Origin: Candidatus Vondammii sp. HM_W22
GTDB lineage: Bacteria > Pseudomonadota > Gammaproteobacteria > Chromatiales > Chromatiaceae
Direction of reading: 5' to 3'
Length of the DNA stretch: 64,000 nucleotides
NCBI RefSeq assembly: GCF_022530855.2
Contig: NZ_CP099567.1
Coordinates: 2,170,001-2,234,000 of the forward strand
The notes under the pieces were generated by a model, which was not told where the DNA came from, ran no database searches, and saw only the letters and a program-made list of their open reading frames with translations. A program made the translations under genes and the position numbers. Shown in pieces: positions 52,059 through 62,567 of this stretch. The stretch's first letter is position 1. The number at the start of each line of letters is the position of its first letter.

Positions 52059-53556
52059 CACAACCGACACTGATATCAACCGAATGGAAACGGCAGAACA
52101 CCCGGAACAGCTCAGGCGGGTAACCATTGAACCACTTACCCGGGTTGAAGGGCACGGTAAAGTATCCCTGCTGCTGGATGAGAATAACCAGGTAAAACAG
52201 GCACGGCTGCACATTGTCGAATTCCGCGGTTTTGAGAAGTTCATCCAGGGGCGGCCTTACTGGGAACTGCCGGTATTGGTACAACGACTCTGCGGAATAT
52301 GTCCGGTGAGCCACCATTTGGCGGCGGGTAAAGCCATCGACCAGTTGGCAGGTGTGGAGCGACTCCCGCCCACTGCGGAGAAGATACGCCGGCTGATGCA
52401 CCTGGGCTAGATACTTCAATCTCACGCACTCCACTTCTTTCACCTGGCATCACCCGATCTGCTGTTCGGCGAGGACGATAAAGTGGCGCACCGAAATATC
52501 ATTGGAGTGCTTGCCGATCACCCCGATCTTGCAAGAAAGGGCGTGTTGCTGCGCAAGTTCGGCCAGGAGGTGATACGGGTTGTCTCCGGCAAACGGATAC
52601 ATGGTACCTGTGCTATTCCCGGGGGGGTGAATAAAGCGATATCCAGAGCCGAGCACGATTATCTGAGCCGGGATATCGGGCAGATTATCGACTGGAGCAA
52701 GGGCGCACTGGCGTTGGTAAAACGGATTTTTTTCGAAAACTTAGAACACAACCGACAGTTCGCACTAATCACAACCAATATGCTAAGCCTCTGCCGCGAG
52801 GATGGTGCTCTGGAGTTCTATCATGGAGGGTTGAGAGCGAAGAGCCCGGATAACGAGCTACTTTTCGACAAGGTGGATTACCGAAACTACGGTGCCTATA
52901 TCAGAGAAGAGGTGAAACCCTGGCGCTATATGAAGTTCCCCTATCTGATCTCTCTTGGCAGCGATGAGGGCTCCTATCGAGCTGGCCCTCTTGCCCGTAT
53001 CAATAACTGCGATTTCATCGATACCCCCCTGGCAGAAGCGGCACGTCTGGAGTTCCGCGCTTTTGTCGACGGTGGCCTAGTGCAATCCACCCTGGCCTAT
53101 CATTGGGCGCGCATGATCGAGCTGCTCTACTGTGCTGAAGCGATCAAAACGCTGCTTGAAGACCCAGGCCTACTCGGGAGTGAACTCCAGTACCGGGGTG
53201 AGATGCAATCCATGGGAATCGGCGTTATCGAAGCGCCCCGTGGGACACTTTTCCACCATTACGAGATTGATCAGGACGGCCTGGTCACCAAAGCGAATCT
53301 GATTGTCTCCACGACCAACAATAACCACGCCATGAACCAGTCGATCCGGCAGGTGGCGGCAGATATGTTGAATGGAGAAGAGCTCACCGAACCACTCATC
53401 AACCAGATAGAGGTGGCCATTCGGGCCTATGACCCCTGTCTGTCATGCGCTACCCATGCCCTAGGAAAAATGCCCCTGGAGGTGGAATTGGTGGATGCGG
53501 AAGGAAAAACAGTGGACTGGCTGGTTAAAGACTCTGTTGGGAATTGCACTACTTAG
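52051..53556 (+). pseudogene. hoxH: NAD-reducing hydrogenase large subunit HoxH with one in-frame amber codon
   Basis: Catalytic [NiFe] subunit. The N-terminal cluster motif RLCGICPVSHH (about residue 83) and the C-terminal DPCLSCATHALGK (about 470) are both present, as is a C-terminal extension of about 24 residues for HoxW processing. At codon 120 (52408-52410) TAG interrupts RLMHLG-ILQSHALHFF, where Gln (CAG) is expected. The frame is otherwise open from 52051 to the normal stop, also TAG, at 53556. A single C-to-T change therefore separates this gene from a full 501-codon hydrogenase subunit. Translation could restart only far downstream and would lose the N-terminal cysteines. Confidence 0.9.
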
Positions 53557-53596
53557 TATCCATCCGGAACTATCAAAATCAGGATCGGAGAGCGCA

Positions 53597-54148
53597 TTGA
53601 ATCCTTCAGCAACAGATTTCGAGGCCAATAACAAACCCGTTGCTATCCTCGGCTACGGCAATCCCTCACGGGGTGATGATGCTCTGGGCCCTGAGTTTCT
53701 GCGACTTTTGGAGCTCGAGAGACAAAAAGGGGGAGTCCCTGGCCTTTTCACCGGAATCACTGATTTCCAGCTGCAGATCGAACACGCACTGGACCTAGTG
53801 AACAGAGAGCTGATCCTGTTCGTTGACGCCAGCACCAACGCCTCTGCCCCATTTGAGTTTTCCCGCCTGAAAGCTTCACGTGATGAGAGCTACAGCTCCC
53901 ACGCCATCTCCCCGGCGGCTGTGCTGGCGGTATTCGAACAGATCCACAACACTCCCGCACCCGCCGCTTATCTGCTCGCCATCAGAGGTGATGAGTTCAA
54001 ACTCGGAAGCCCAATCGGCACGGCAGCTGAGGCCAATCTAAAAAATGCCATCGCATTCAGCAAAAAACTGCTCCAACAGGCGAATCACGATAGCTGGGAG
54101 AGAATACTCAGCCGGCAGCAACAGACTTCACAAGAAACCGCAGGTTAA
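53597..54148 (+). CDS. hoxW: Hydrogenase maturation endopeptidase HoxW
   Basis: Protease of the HyaD/HycI family that removes the C-terminal extension of HoxH after nickel insertion. About 183 residues, with GYGNPSRGDDALGP at the start (the Asp-containing metal loop), FQLQIEHALDL and LFVDAS in the middle, and SSHAISP toward the end. The TTG at 53597 is chosen because GGAGAG lies about six bases upstream; a longer frame starts within the end of hoxH. Last gene of the hox set, followed by nifJ after 120 bases. Confidence 0.85.
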   Translation: MNPSATDFEANNKPVAILGYGNPSRGDDALGPEFLRLLELERQKGGVPGLFTGITDFQLQIEHALDLVNRELILFVDASTNASAPFEFSRLKASRDESYSSHAISPAAVLAVFEQIHNTPAPAAYLLAIRGDEFKLGSPIGTAAEANLKNAIAFSKKLLQQANHDSWERILSRQQQTSQETAG

Positions 54149-54188
54149 CGGACACCATTGAGAGGCTGTATCAGAATCGGAAAATAGA

Positions 54189-54202
54189 TTGATCCATATC
54201 AT
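54189..54202 (+). promoter_or_regulatory. FNR/Anr-type box upstream of nifJ
   Basis: TTGATCCATATCAT matches TTGAT-N4-ATCAA at nine of the ten defined bases. It lies 67-80 bases before the nifJ ATG, in the 54149-54268 gap, so it is suitably placed for activation of nifJ. It suggests oxygen-dependent control of pyruvate oxidation. The match is direct; its use by an FNR-type regulator is inferred. Confidence 0.5.
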
Positions 54203-54268
54203 GCACTAAAATGCCCTCTGTTGGTTAGGATTACACCTCTGGAATGACACCGACAGACTAGGCCACAA

Positions 54269-57200
54269 ATGACCCCATCTTCACTGACAACCATTGACGG
54301 TAACGAAGCCGCCGCCTATATCGCCCACCTCACCAATGAAGTAATCGCCATCTACCCCATCACACCCGCCTCTCCCATGGGTGAGTGGTCTGATGAGTGG
54401 TCGGCTCAGGGACGCAAAAACATCTGGAACAGCGTGCCGGAAGTGATTGAGATGCAGAGCGAGGCCGGTGCTGCGGGTGCGATCCACGGCGCCCTCCAGT
54501 CAGGTGCACTGTCAACCTCCTTCACGGCATCTCAGGGGCTGCTGCTGATGCTCCCCAACATGTACAAGATTGCCGGTGAATTGACCCCGACGGTGCTGCA
54601 TGTCTCCGCCCGCTCCCTGGCAATGCAGGCGCTCTCCATCTTTGGCGACCACAGTGATGTCATGGCCTGCCGTTCGACCGGCTACGCCATGCTCGCATCC
54701 AACTCGGTGCAGGAGGCGATGGACTTCGCCCTGATCTCCCAGGCAGCCACCCTGGAGGGACGCATCCCGTTCATCCACTTTTTTGACGGTTTCCGTACCT
54801 CCCATGAAGTGAACAAGATCAACCAGATCGATATCGAGACGGTTCGCAGTATGATCGATGAGGAGCTGGTCCAGGCCCACCGTGAACGAGCCATGTCCCC
54901 GGATCATCCGGTGATCAGAGGCACATCGCAGAATCCCGATGTCTATTTTCAGGGGCGTGAAACGGTCAACCCCTACTACCGGGATCTGCCCGATATTGTA
55001 CAAAAAGTGATGGATCAATTCGCCGGACTTACCGGGCGTCAATACCGGCTGTTCGACTATATCGGTGCGGCGGATGCCGAGCGGGTGATCATGCTGATGG
55101 GCTCAGGTGTCGGTGCAGCCGAAGAGGCCGTCGAACATCTTGTGGCCCGCGGCAAGAAGGTCGGTCTGCTGTCGGTTCGCCTGTTCCGTCCGTTCGATCC
55201 CCAGCGACTGATCGAGGCTATCCCTGAGAGCGTTAAGAAGATTGCCGTTTTGGACCGTACCAAGGAGCCGGGTTCAGATGGCGAACCCCTGTACAAGGAT
55301 GTGATTAGCGCTTTTGCCCAGGATTTCTGCAACGGCAAGCGGAGTTCAATGCCGAACATTGTCGGGGGACGCTATGGTCTCTCATCCAAGGAGTTCACTC
55401 CCGGCATGGTTAAGGGCATTTTCGACGAGCTGGCAAAACTGGCCCCGAAAAATGGTTTCACGGTCGGCATCATCGACGATGTCAGCAACACCCACCTGGC
55501 ATGGGATCCCGCGTTCACCCCGGATGCAGCAGAAGGCGTTACCTGCTGCCTGTTTTATGGCCTGGGTTCCGACGGAACCGTCAGCGCCAACAAAAACTCG
55601 ATAAAGATCATCGGTGAAGAGACCGACAACCACACCCAGGGCTATTTCCAGTATGACTCGAAAAAGGCCGGCGCTGTCACCGTCTCTCACCTCCGTTTTG
55701 GGCCGAACCCGATCCGTTCCACTTATCTGATCGGAGAGAATCAGGCGCAGTTCGTCGCCTGTCATCAGCCAAATTTTGTCAACCGCTTCGACATGCTGGA
55801 TATGGCCTCTGATGAAGCGGTTTTTCTGCTCAATTCAACCACACCTGCCGCCAAAGTCTGGGATGACCTGCCACGGAAAATGCAGCAGCAGATGATCCAC
55901 AAGCGGATCAGTTTCTACACCATAGATGCTTACAAAATCGCAGCCGAAACCGGTATGGGCCGGCGCATCAACACCATTATGCAAACCTGCTTTTTCGCCA
56001 TCAGTAAAATCATCTCTGCAGAAGAAGCGGTTACCAAAATCAAGGATGCGGTAAAAAAGACCTATGGAAAGAAGGGCCGTCGGCTGCTTGACCGGAACTA
56101 TAGCGCCATTGATGCAGCTCTGGCGGGACTCCATCAGGTTGAGATACCAGCGGTTGTCACCAGTGACTTCGACAAGCCACCTGCTGTCTCACCCTCCGCG
56201 CCGGAATTTGTCCAGCAGGTGACCGGGAAAATCATCGCCGGTCTCGGTGATCAGATTCCAGTCAGCATGATCCCGGCCGATGGCACCTGGCCCCTTGGAA
56301 CCGCCGCCTATGAGAAGCGTGACATCGCCCTGGAAATACCAAAGTGGGAGACCGACCTCTGCACCCACTGCGGTAAATGTCCCTTCAATTGTCCTCATGG
56401 CGCGATTCGCTCCAAGGTATTCAAGCAGGAGTTGACTGATCAGGCACCCGAGAGCTTCATGCATGTCCAGATCAAGGGCAAGGATTTTGGCGAAGGCTGG
56501 CACATCAGCTATCAGGTGGCGCCTGACGATTGCACCGGCTGCGGTCTCTGTGTCGAGATCTGCCCGATTCGGGATAAGAAGAACCCGGAACGCAAGGCAC
56601 TGAATATGACACCGGACCTGGCGTTCAAGGATCAGGAGCGGGCCAACTGGGACTTCTTCCTGACACTACCGGAATATGACCGGACCAAACTGAAGCCTGC
56701 CACGATGAAAGGCTCCCAGATCCTGCAGCCACTGTTCGAGTTCTCCGGTGCCTGTGTCGGTTGCGGCGAGACCCCTTATGTCAAACTCGCCTCACAGCTG
56801 TTCGGCGACCGAATGATTGTAGCCAACGCCACCGGCTGCTCCTCCATCTATGGCGGCAACCTCCCCACCACCCCCTGGACCACCAACCCGGAAGGACGGG
56901 GACCGGCGTGGAACAATTCACTGTTTGAGGATACCGCCGAGTTTGGCCTGGGGATGAGAGTCTCCATCGACAAACAGCATGTCTATGCAGGCGAACTGCT
57001 TGAAGGATTCCGTGAGCCTGTCGGTAATGAACTGACAGATGCGATACTCCAGGCAGACCAGACGTCGGAAGCGGGCATTTTTGAACAGCGCGACCGGATC
57101 AGCGAACTGAAACAGATACTCAAGAGAATAGAGAGCCCTGAAGCCAAAACACTTGTAGGTATTGCCGATATGCTGGCCAGGAAGAGCGTCTGGATTATCG

Positions 57201-57853
57201 GCGGCGACGGCTGGGCCTATGATATCGGCTACGGCGGACTGGACCACGTTCTGGCATCGGGACGCAATGTCAATATTCTGCTGCTGGATACCGAGGTCTA
57301 CTCCAACACCGGCGGGCAGACCTCCAAGGCAACGCCGTTGGGCACCGTCGCCAAATTCTCTGCGGCCGGTAAATCCACCAGTAAAAAAGATCTGGCGCTG
57401 ATGGCCATGGCCTATGGGAATGTCTACGTTGCACAGGTGGCCTTTGGCGCAAAAGATGTCATAACCCTGCGCGCCTTCCTGGAGGCAGAGGCCTATGACG
57501 GCCCATCACTGATTATCGCCTACTCGCCCTGTATCTCCCACGGAGTGGATCTCTCGAACAATCTGCGACAGCAAAATCTGGCCGTCAATTCCGGCCACTG
57601 GCCACTGTTCCGCTATGATCCCCGGAAAGCGGAGAAAGGAGAACATCCACTGCACATGGATTCGAAACCACCCTCTATCCCCTATCGGGACTTTGCTTCA
57701 ACCGAGACCCGCTTCAGTGTATTGCAGCGGATTGACCCGGATGCCGCGGAGCACTATTACCGGAGAGCACAAAAGGAGGTGGAGAGCCGCTTCAAGCTCT
57801 ACGACCAGCTGGCCCATCTAGCAGTCGATGGCACGGAAGACAATAGTGAATAG
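54269..57853 (+). CDS. nifJ: Pyruvate:ferredoxin/flavodoxin oxidoreductase, single chain
   Basis: Converts pyruvate and CoA to acetyl-CoA and CO2, reducing ferredoxin or flavodoxin. The 1194-residue chain has all domains: the N-terminal pyrimidine-binding part (YPITPASPMGEWSDEW), the gamma part, a two-cluster ferredoxin domain (CTHCGKCPFNCPHGA at about 700, CTGCGLCVEICPI at about 757), and the thiamine diphosphate part (GACVGCGETPYVKL at about 828, ATGCSSIYGG, and GGDGWAYDIGYGGLDHV). The fourth cluster cysteines CVGC and CISH are present. The ATG at 54269 follows an FNR-like box. The gene is intact and ends with TAG. Confidence 0.97.
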   Translation: MTPSSLTTIDGNEAAAYIAHLTNEVIAIYPITPASPMGEWSDEWSAQGRKNIWNSVPEVIEMQSEAGAAGAIHGALQSGALSTSFTASQGLLLMLPNMYKIAGELTPTVLHVSARSLAMQALSIFGDHSDVMACRSTGYAMLASNSVQEAMDFALISQAATLEGRIPFIHFFDGFRTSHEVNKINQIDIETVRSMIDEELVQAHRERAMSPDHPVIRGTSQNPDVYFQGRETVNPYYRDLPDIVQKVMDQFAGLTGRQYRLFDYIGAADAERVIMLMGSGVGAAEEAVEHLVARGKKVGLLSVRLFRPFDPQRLIEAIPESVKKIAVLDRTKEPGSDGEPLYKDVISAFAQDFCNGKRSSMPNIVGGRYGLSSKEFTPGMVKGIFDELAKLAPKNGFTVGIIDDVSNTHLAWDPAFTPDAAEGVTCCLFYGLGSDGTVSANKNSIKIIGEETDNHTQGYFQYDSKKAGAVTVSHLRFGPNPIRSTYLIGENQAQFVACHQPNFVNRFDMLDMASDEAVFLLNSTTPAAKVWDDLPRKMQQQMIHKRISFYTIDAYKIAAETGMGRRINTIMQTCFFAISKIISAEEAVTKIKDAVKKTYGKKGRRLLDRNYSAIDAALAGLHQVEIPAVVTSDFDKPPAVSPSAPEFVQQVTGKIIAGLGDQIPVSMIPADGTWPLGTAAYEKRDIALEIPKWETDLCTHCGKCPFNCPHGAIRSKVFKQELTDQAPESFMHVQIKGKDFGEGWHISYQVAPDDCTGCGLCVEICPIRDKKNPERKALNMTPDLAFKDQERANWDFFLTLPEYDRTKLKPATMKGSQILQPLFEFSGACVGCGETPYVKLASQLFGDRMIVANATGCSSIYGGNLPTTPWTTNPEGRGPAWNNSLFEDTAEFGLGMRVSIDKQHVYAGELLEGFREPVGNELTDAILQADQTSEAGIFEQRDRISELKQILKRIESPEAKTLVGIADMLARKSVWIIGGDGWAYDIGYGGLDHVLASGRNVNILLLDTEVYSNTGGQTSKATPLGTVAKFSAAGKSTSKKDLALMAMAYGNVYVAQVAFGAKDVITLRAFLEAEAYDGPSLIIAYSPCISHGVDLSNNLRQQNLAVNSGHWPLFRYDPRKAEKGEHPLHMDSKPPSIPYRDFASTETRFSVLQRIDPDAAEHYYRRAQKEVESRFKLYDQLAHLAVDGTEDNSE

Positions 57854-58029
57854 ATGTGGCTTTGATAAATTTTAGAAAACAGTTGCCACAAAGAAACGCC
57901 ATGCGCTCAGGGTTTGTTATGGTCTTATCCCGTTCCCTTGCAGCACGGGGAAATAGGGAAACAGATTCTCTGATAACTCTGCGGTCTTCTTTCCATTTTT
58001 GAAATACTCATTGCTCTGGAGAGCTGATT

Positions 58030-59040
58030 ATGGATCTCACAACCCAATACCTGGGCATGAAACTGAAAAATCCGCTGGTATCCTCGGCGTCTCCCCTCAG
58101 CCGTAGCCTGGAGATGTCAAAAGAGCTGGAGGATGCGGGCGCCTCCGCAATCATCATGTACTCGTTGTTTGAAGAGGCGGTGCGATCTGAAGAGGAGGCG
58201 ATGGTACGCTTCCTCCACCACTAGGAGACCGGCTTTGCCGAAGCGGACAGTTTCCTCCCCGACCATATGGATTTCCCGGGTGAGCTGGATCTTTACCTGG
58301 AGCAGGTATCGTCACTGAAGGCGTCACTGGACATCCCGATTATTGCCAGCCTGAACGGCGTCACGACAGGAGGCTGGATCGATCATGCCAAAGAGATCCA
58401 GGATGCCGGAGCCGATACACTGGAACTCAATGTCTATTACGTGGCAGCCGACATTGGGCTCTCCGGCAACGAAGTGGAGCAGCGCTATATCGACCTGCTG
58501 AAAGAGCTGAAGTCCCACATCAGCATTCCGATCAACATGAAGCTTTCACCGACATTCAGCTCAATAGGCAACATGGTGAAACGACTGGAAGCGGCCGGGG
58601 CTGATGGTGTCTCCCTGTTCAACCGCTTTTATCCGCCCGATATAGACATTAACAATCTGCAACTGGTCAGCTGCCTCTACCCATCCCAATCAACAGAGGC
58701 GCTCCTCTCCATGCGCTGGATTGCTATCCTCTATGGACGCACCAAGCTTTCACTGGGGGCAACCAGCGGTATCCATAATGCGGAAGATGCCATCAAACTG
58801 ATTCTGGCCGGTGCGGATGTGGTCCATCTCTGCAGCGTCCTGCTGCAGAAAGGGCCAGGCTACCTGGGACGAATTCTGACAGGTCTTGAGATCTGGATGG
58901 AGGAGCAGGGATTTGAAACAATATCCGATATCTGCGGCCGTCTCAGTCAATTGAATATCCCGAACCCGGCGGAGTTTGAACGGACCAACTATATCCATGT
59001 TCTGGATAGTTATTCGCCGGGGAAAGGGGTTATGACTTAG
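58030..59040 (+). pseudogene. Dihydroorotate dehydrogenase-like (PreA-type) flavoprotein, one in-frame amber codon
   Basis: TIM-barrel FMN enzyme resembling dihydroorotate dehydrogenase, a common neighbour of nifJ in gammaproteobacteria. It starts [20 protein letters not shown] after a good GGAGAG site and runs to 59040. TAG at 58222-58224 interrupts MVRFLHH-ETGFAEADSFL, where CAG (Gln) is expected; the frame then stays open to the end. Other conserved parts are LNVYYVAADIG, NMKLSPTFSSIGNMV and ATSGIHNAEDAIKLILAGAD. Its true substrate is unknown. As in hoxH, a single C-to-T change makes it a pseudogene. Confidence 0.85.
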
Positions 59041-59069
59041 AATAGTGTCCTTTCAGAGATAGTGAAGAT

Positions 59070-59333
59070 GGAACGCAGAGAACACAGAGAAGCGCAGAGA
59101 TCGCAGAGGAATGCTTTGGTTTCTCTGGTTCCCATGCTCTGCGTGGGAACCAATACGGTACTATGACGAAAGCTCGGTATGCGTTCCCACGCAGAGCATG
59201 GGAACGAGAGGTAATATCCGTAATTATCAGGTTGACAGAGTACTAGCGCCCGTCCAGAAACAGTAAAAATGGACGCAGAGTACGCAAAGATTACATATAA
59301 ATCCTCTGCGCTCCTCTGCGTTCTCTGCGTTCC
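59070..59333. repeat. Composite inverted repeat block between two convergent genes
   Basis: The outer arms are GGAACGCAGAGAACACAGAG and onward at 59070-59103 and its near-inverse at 59302-59333 (about 26 of 30 bases pair). Inside are two copies of a second palindrome: GGTTCCCATGCTCTGCGTGGGAACC near 59128 (split across positions) and the inverse GCGTTCCCACGCAGAGCATG near 59183. A local hairpin GGACGCAGAG/CTCTGCGTTCC followed by seven T (59334-59340) could terminate the gene ending at 59040 on the plus strand. No reading frame is present. Both motifs look like well-spread bacterial repeat families. Confidence 0.6.
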
Positions 59334-59370
59334 TTTTTTTAGAGTTTCCGGAGAAACACTTGAGCACAAA

Positions 59371-61950
59371 TCAAGCCTCTATACTAAACACAAGCCCACT
59401 TCCCAATACATCCACAGATATCACATCCCCAGTCCCAAATTTTCCTGCGAGGATCTCCTGGGCCAACGGATTTTCCAGTTGTTGGCGGATTGCTCTCTTC
59501 AGCGGTCTTGCGCCATAGACCGGATCGAATCCCGCTTCACCTAATAGATCGAGAGCGGCATCGGTCAGTTCAAGCCCGATATCCTGACCACCCAGTCGCT
59601 GTTTCAGATAACGAATCTGGATTTCGCTGATAGCGCGGATCTGTTCACGGCCAAGCGGATGGAACACCACCATCTCGTCCACGCGGTTGATGAACTCCGG
59701 ACGGAAATGGTTTCCCACCACCTCCATCACGGCCTGCTTCATCTCGTCATAACGCTCCTCTCCGGCCAGGGTCTGAATCAGATCAGAGCCCAGATTTGAG
59801 GTCATTATGATCACCGTATTGCGGAAATTCACCGTCCGCCCCTGACCATCGGTAAGCCGACCGTCATCCAGCACCTGGAGCAGGACATTGAAAACATCCG
59901 GATGGGCCTTCTCCACCTCATCCAGCAAAATGACAGAATAGGGACGACGGCGTATCGCCTCGGTCAGATAACCACCCTCTTCATAACCGACATAGCCGGG
60001 AGGCGCACCGATCAGGCGGGCCACAGAGTGTTTCTCCATGAACTCTGACATATCGATTCGCACTATCGCCTCTTCAGTGTCAAAGAGAAAATCGGCCAAC
60101 GCCTTGCACAACTCTGTTTTACCCACGCCGGTTGGCCCAAGAAAGAGGAATGAGCCGTTAGGCTGATCCGGGTCCGACAACCCCGCCCGGGAACGGCGAA
60201 TGGCATTGGAGACGGCAATGAGTGCCTCATCCTGACCCACCACCCGCTTACTCAACGCCTGCTCCATGCGCAACAGTTTATCCCTGTCGCCTTCCAGCAT
60301 TTTACTTACTGGAATGCCGGTCCACTTTGAGACCACATCCGCGATCTCCTCTTCAGTGACCTTGTTACGCAGCAGTTTCATCTCCTGCATCTCTGCCTGA
60401 GCGGCCATATCCAGCTGCTTCTCCAGCTCGGGGATTTGCCCATACTGCAGCTCTGACATGCGGGCAAGATCACCAGCCCGGCGCGCCGTCTCCAACTCCA
60501 GACGGGCACGCTCCAGCTCCTCTTTGATATTGGCAGTACCCTGAAGTGCGGCCTTTTCTGATTTCCAGATCTCATCAAGATCAGAAAATTCGCGCTCCAG
60601 TTTTCCGATCTCAGCCTGGAGATCGGCCAGCCGCTTCAAAGAAGCCATATCAGACTCTTTTTTCAACGCCTCTCTTTCGATCTTCAGCTGAATCAACCGG
60701 CGCTCCATGCGGTCCATCTCTTCCGGCAGGGAGTCTATCTCCATACGGATCAGCGATGCAGCCTCGTCTATCAGGTCAATCGCCTTGTCTGGCAGTTGAC
60801 GGTCAGTGATATAACGCTGGGACAGAGTGGCAGCAGCAATAATGGCGGGATCGGTGATATCCACCCTGTGGTGTAACTCGTAGCGCTCTTTCAAACCACG
60901 CAGGATTGCGATAGTATCTTCCACCGAAGGCTCATCAACCAGTACCTTCTGGAAGCGGCGCTCAAGTGCCGCGTCTTTTTCGATGTATTGGCGATACTCA
61001 TCCAGGGTAGTGGCGCCCACACAGTGCAGCTCACCACGGGCCAGGGCCGGCTTCAGCATATTACCGGCATCCATGGCACCTTCCGCCTTGCCGGCACCCA
61101 CCATGGTGTGAAGTTCATCGATAAACAGGATGATCTGCCCCTCCTGTTTGGAGAGATCATTGAGCACCGCTTTCAGGCGCTCTTCGAATTCACCGCGAAA
61201 TTTGGCGCCGGCAATCAGAGCACCCATATCAAGCGAGAGCAGGCGCCGGTTTTTCAGCCCCTCAGGGACCTCGCCATTGATAATCCGCTGGGCCAGGCCC
61301 TCGGCAATGGCCGTCTTGCCCACACCCGGCTCACCGATGAGCACCGGGTTGTTTTTGGTTCTGCGCTGGAGCACCTGGATAGTGCGGCGAATTTCGTCAT
61401 CCCGGCCAATTACCGGATCAAGCTTTCCCTGTTCCGCACGTTCAGTGAGATCGATGGTGTATTTTTCCAGTGCTTGTCGCTGACCTTCTGCATTGGGGTC
61501 ATTGATCTGCTGCCCGCCCCTCAGGCTTTCGATCGCCTGCTCAAAGGGTTTCACGGCAGCGCCCGCTTTACGCATCAGATCGCCCAGTTCACCCTTATCC
61601 TTTGCCGCAGCAAGGGCAAAAAGTTCACTGGATATATATTTGTCTTTACGCTTTTGCGCCAGCTTGTCGGTCTGGTTCAGCAACCGCCCAAGATCGTTGG
61701 ATATGTGCAGCTCCCCGTTGCCCCCTTCCACACCGGATAGGCGGTCCAGGGCATCGCCCAAACCGGAACGCAACTGGTTAACATTGACATCTACCTGGGT
61801 CAGCAGGTGACGAACAGTGCCGCCCTCTTGATCCAGCAGGGCTACCATCAGATGTGCCGGCTCGATGAACTGATGATCACGTCCAACAGCTAGGCTCTGG
61901 GCATCTGCCAGGGCCATCTGGAATTTACTTGTCAGTTTGTCCATTCTCAT
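59371..61950 (-). CDS. clpB: ATP-dependent disaggregase ClpB
   Basis: Hexameric AAA+ chaperone that, with DnaK, resolves protein aggregates. The 859-residue product has the N-terminal Clp repeat domain, AAA-1 with [15 protein letters not shown] (about residue 204) and the Walker B region [13 protein letters not shown], the coiled-coil middle domain (about 400-525), and AAA-2 with [17 protein letters not shown] (about 602). The ATG at 61950 gives the usual [11 protein letters not shown] start, with GGAG upstream. A heat-shock promoter lies 35-63 bases upstream. It is intact. Confidence 0.97.
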   Translation of the reverse strand: MRMDKLTSKFQMALADAQSLAVGRDHQFIEPAHLMVALLDQEGGTVRHLLTQVDVNVNQLRSGLGDALDRLSGVEGGNGELHISNDLGRLLNQTDKLAQKRKDKYISSELFALAAAKDKGELGDLMRKAGAAVKPFEQAIESLRGGQQINDPNAEGQRQALEKYTIDLTERAEQGKLDPVIGRDDEIRRTIQVLQRRTKNNPVLIGEPGVGKTAIAEGLAQRIINGEVPEGLKNRRLLSLDMGALIAGAKFRGEFEERLKAVLNDLSKQEGQIILFIDELHTMVGAGKAEGAMDAGNMLKPALARGELHCVGATTLDEYRQYIEKDAALERRFQKVLVDEPSVEDTIAILRGLKERYELHHRVDITDPAIIAAATLSQRYITDRQLPDKAIDLIDEAASLIRMEIDSLPEEMDRMERRLIQLKIEREALKKESDMASLKRLADLQAEIGKLEREFSDLDEIWKSEKAALQGTANIKEELERARLELETARRAGDLARMSELQYGQIPELEKQLDMAAQAEMQEMKLLRNKVTEEEIADVVSKWTGIPVSKMLEGDRDKLLRMEQALSKRVVGQDEALIAVSNAIRRSRAGLSDPDQPNGSFLFLGPTGVGKTELCKALADFLFDTEEAIVRIDMSEFMEKHSVARLIGAPPGYVGYEEGGYLTEAIRRRPYSVILLDEVEKAHPDVFNVLLQVLDDGRLTDGQGRTVNFRNTVIIMTSNLGSDLIQTLAGEERYDEMKQAVMEVVGNHFRPEFINRVDEMVVFHPLGREQIRAISEIQIRYLKQRLGGQDIGLELTDAALDLLGEAGFDPVYGARPLKRAIRQQLENPLAQEILAGKFGTGDVISVDVLGSGLVFSIEA

Positions 61951-61984
61951 GGAAATAACTCCGTGATTTATAAGGTTATATCCC

Positions 61985-62013
61985 AGATGGGGCGGAGTTG
62001 GTTGGAATTCAAT
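61985..62013 (-). promoter_or_regulatory. Sigma-32 heat-shock promoter of clpB
   Basis: Read on the minus strand, ATTGAA (62013-62008) is followed after 15 bases by CCCCATCT (61992-61985). The second box matches the sigma-32 -10 consensus CCCCATNT exactly, the first matches CTTGAA at five of six bases, and the spacing is in the normal range. It lies directly upstream of clpB, a standard sigma-32 gene. Confidence 0.7.
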
Positions 62014-62043
62014 AGGGGGTTATTTTGTTAGTGCCTTTGGCTT

Positions 62044-62562
62044 CTACCCTTTTTTCCCTTTCTGATAGACTTTGCGACGAAACAGATCGGTCCGGCGACT
62101 TACGACACGGTCGATAAAGAGCATACCATCCAGATGGTCCAGTTCATGCTGGACAGCCCTGGCCTCATACCCTTCCATCTCATACTCCAGATCTTTGCCC
62201 CAGGGATCCTGAGCCTTGATCTTGATTTGAGCGGCCCGGATCACGTTACCGGTATAGTCGGGTACCGAGAGGCAGCCTTCACGCCCCATTTCGTAACCAT
62301 CCCACTCGACGATCTCGGGATTCACCAGAACCATGTAGCCATGATTCGGAACCGGTTTGCGGGTGTTGGATACATCAGCAATAGCAATACGTTGAAAACG
62401 GGCCACCTGAGGAGCCGCGATGCCAACGGCCCCCGGGCCGCTCTGGCGTGTATCTTCCAGGTCATCGATAAAGGCACGCAGTTCATCGTCAAACTGCTCC
62501 ACAGGCAGTGATGCCCGCTTCAGCCGTTCATCCGGTATTTTCAGAATGTCCAATAGGGCCAT
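62044..62562 (-). CDS. def: Peptide deformylase
   Basis: Removes the formyl group from new N-terminal methionines. The 172-residue protein has the three metal-site motifs: GIAAPQV (about residue 48), EGCLSVPD (about 95) and QHELDHLDGMLF (about 138); the Cys and the two His bind the metal. It starts MALLDILKIPDERLKR with ATG at 62562, five bases after the stop of the ACT-domain gene. It ends in a TAG. The gene is intact and probably co-transcribed with its upstream neighbour. Confidence 0.96.
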   Translation of the reverse strand: MALLDILKIPDERLKRASLPVEQFDDELRAFIDDLEDTRQSGPGAVGIAAPQVARFQRIAIADVSNTRKPVPNHGYMVLVNPEIVEWDGYEMGREGCLSVPDYTGNVIRAAQIKIKAQDPWGKDLEYEMEGYEARAVQHELDHLDGMLFIDRVVSRRTDLFRRKVYQKGKKG

Positions 62563-62567
62563 GGAGA

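Noticed and set aside
52408-58224. TAG reassigned to glutamine in this organism
   Set aside because: Several intact genes end in TAG (ibaG, nifJ, def, pgeF), and hoxH and the DHOD-like gene also end in TAG after their internal TAG. A general reassignment would extend these proteins; nonsense mutation or occasional readthrough is simpler.
59070-59333. CRISPR array from repeated CGCAGAG units
   Set aside because: Units are 7-10 bases, imperfect and arranged as inverted repeats without spacers of constant length; no cas genes nearby.
60988-61740. 250-codon reading frame opposite clpB
   Set aside because: It is the shadow of the highly conserved clpB coding sequence.
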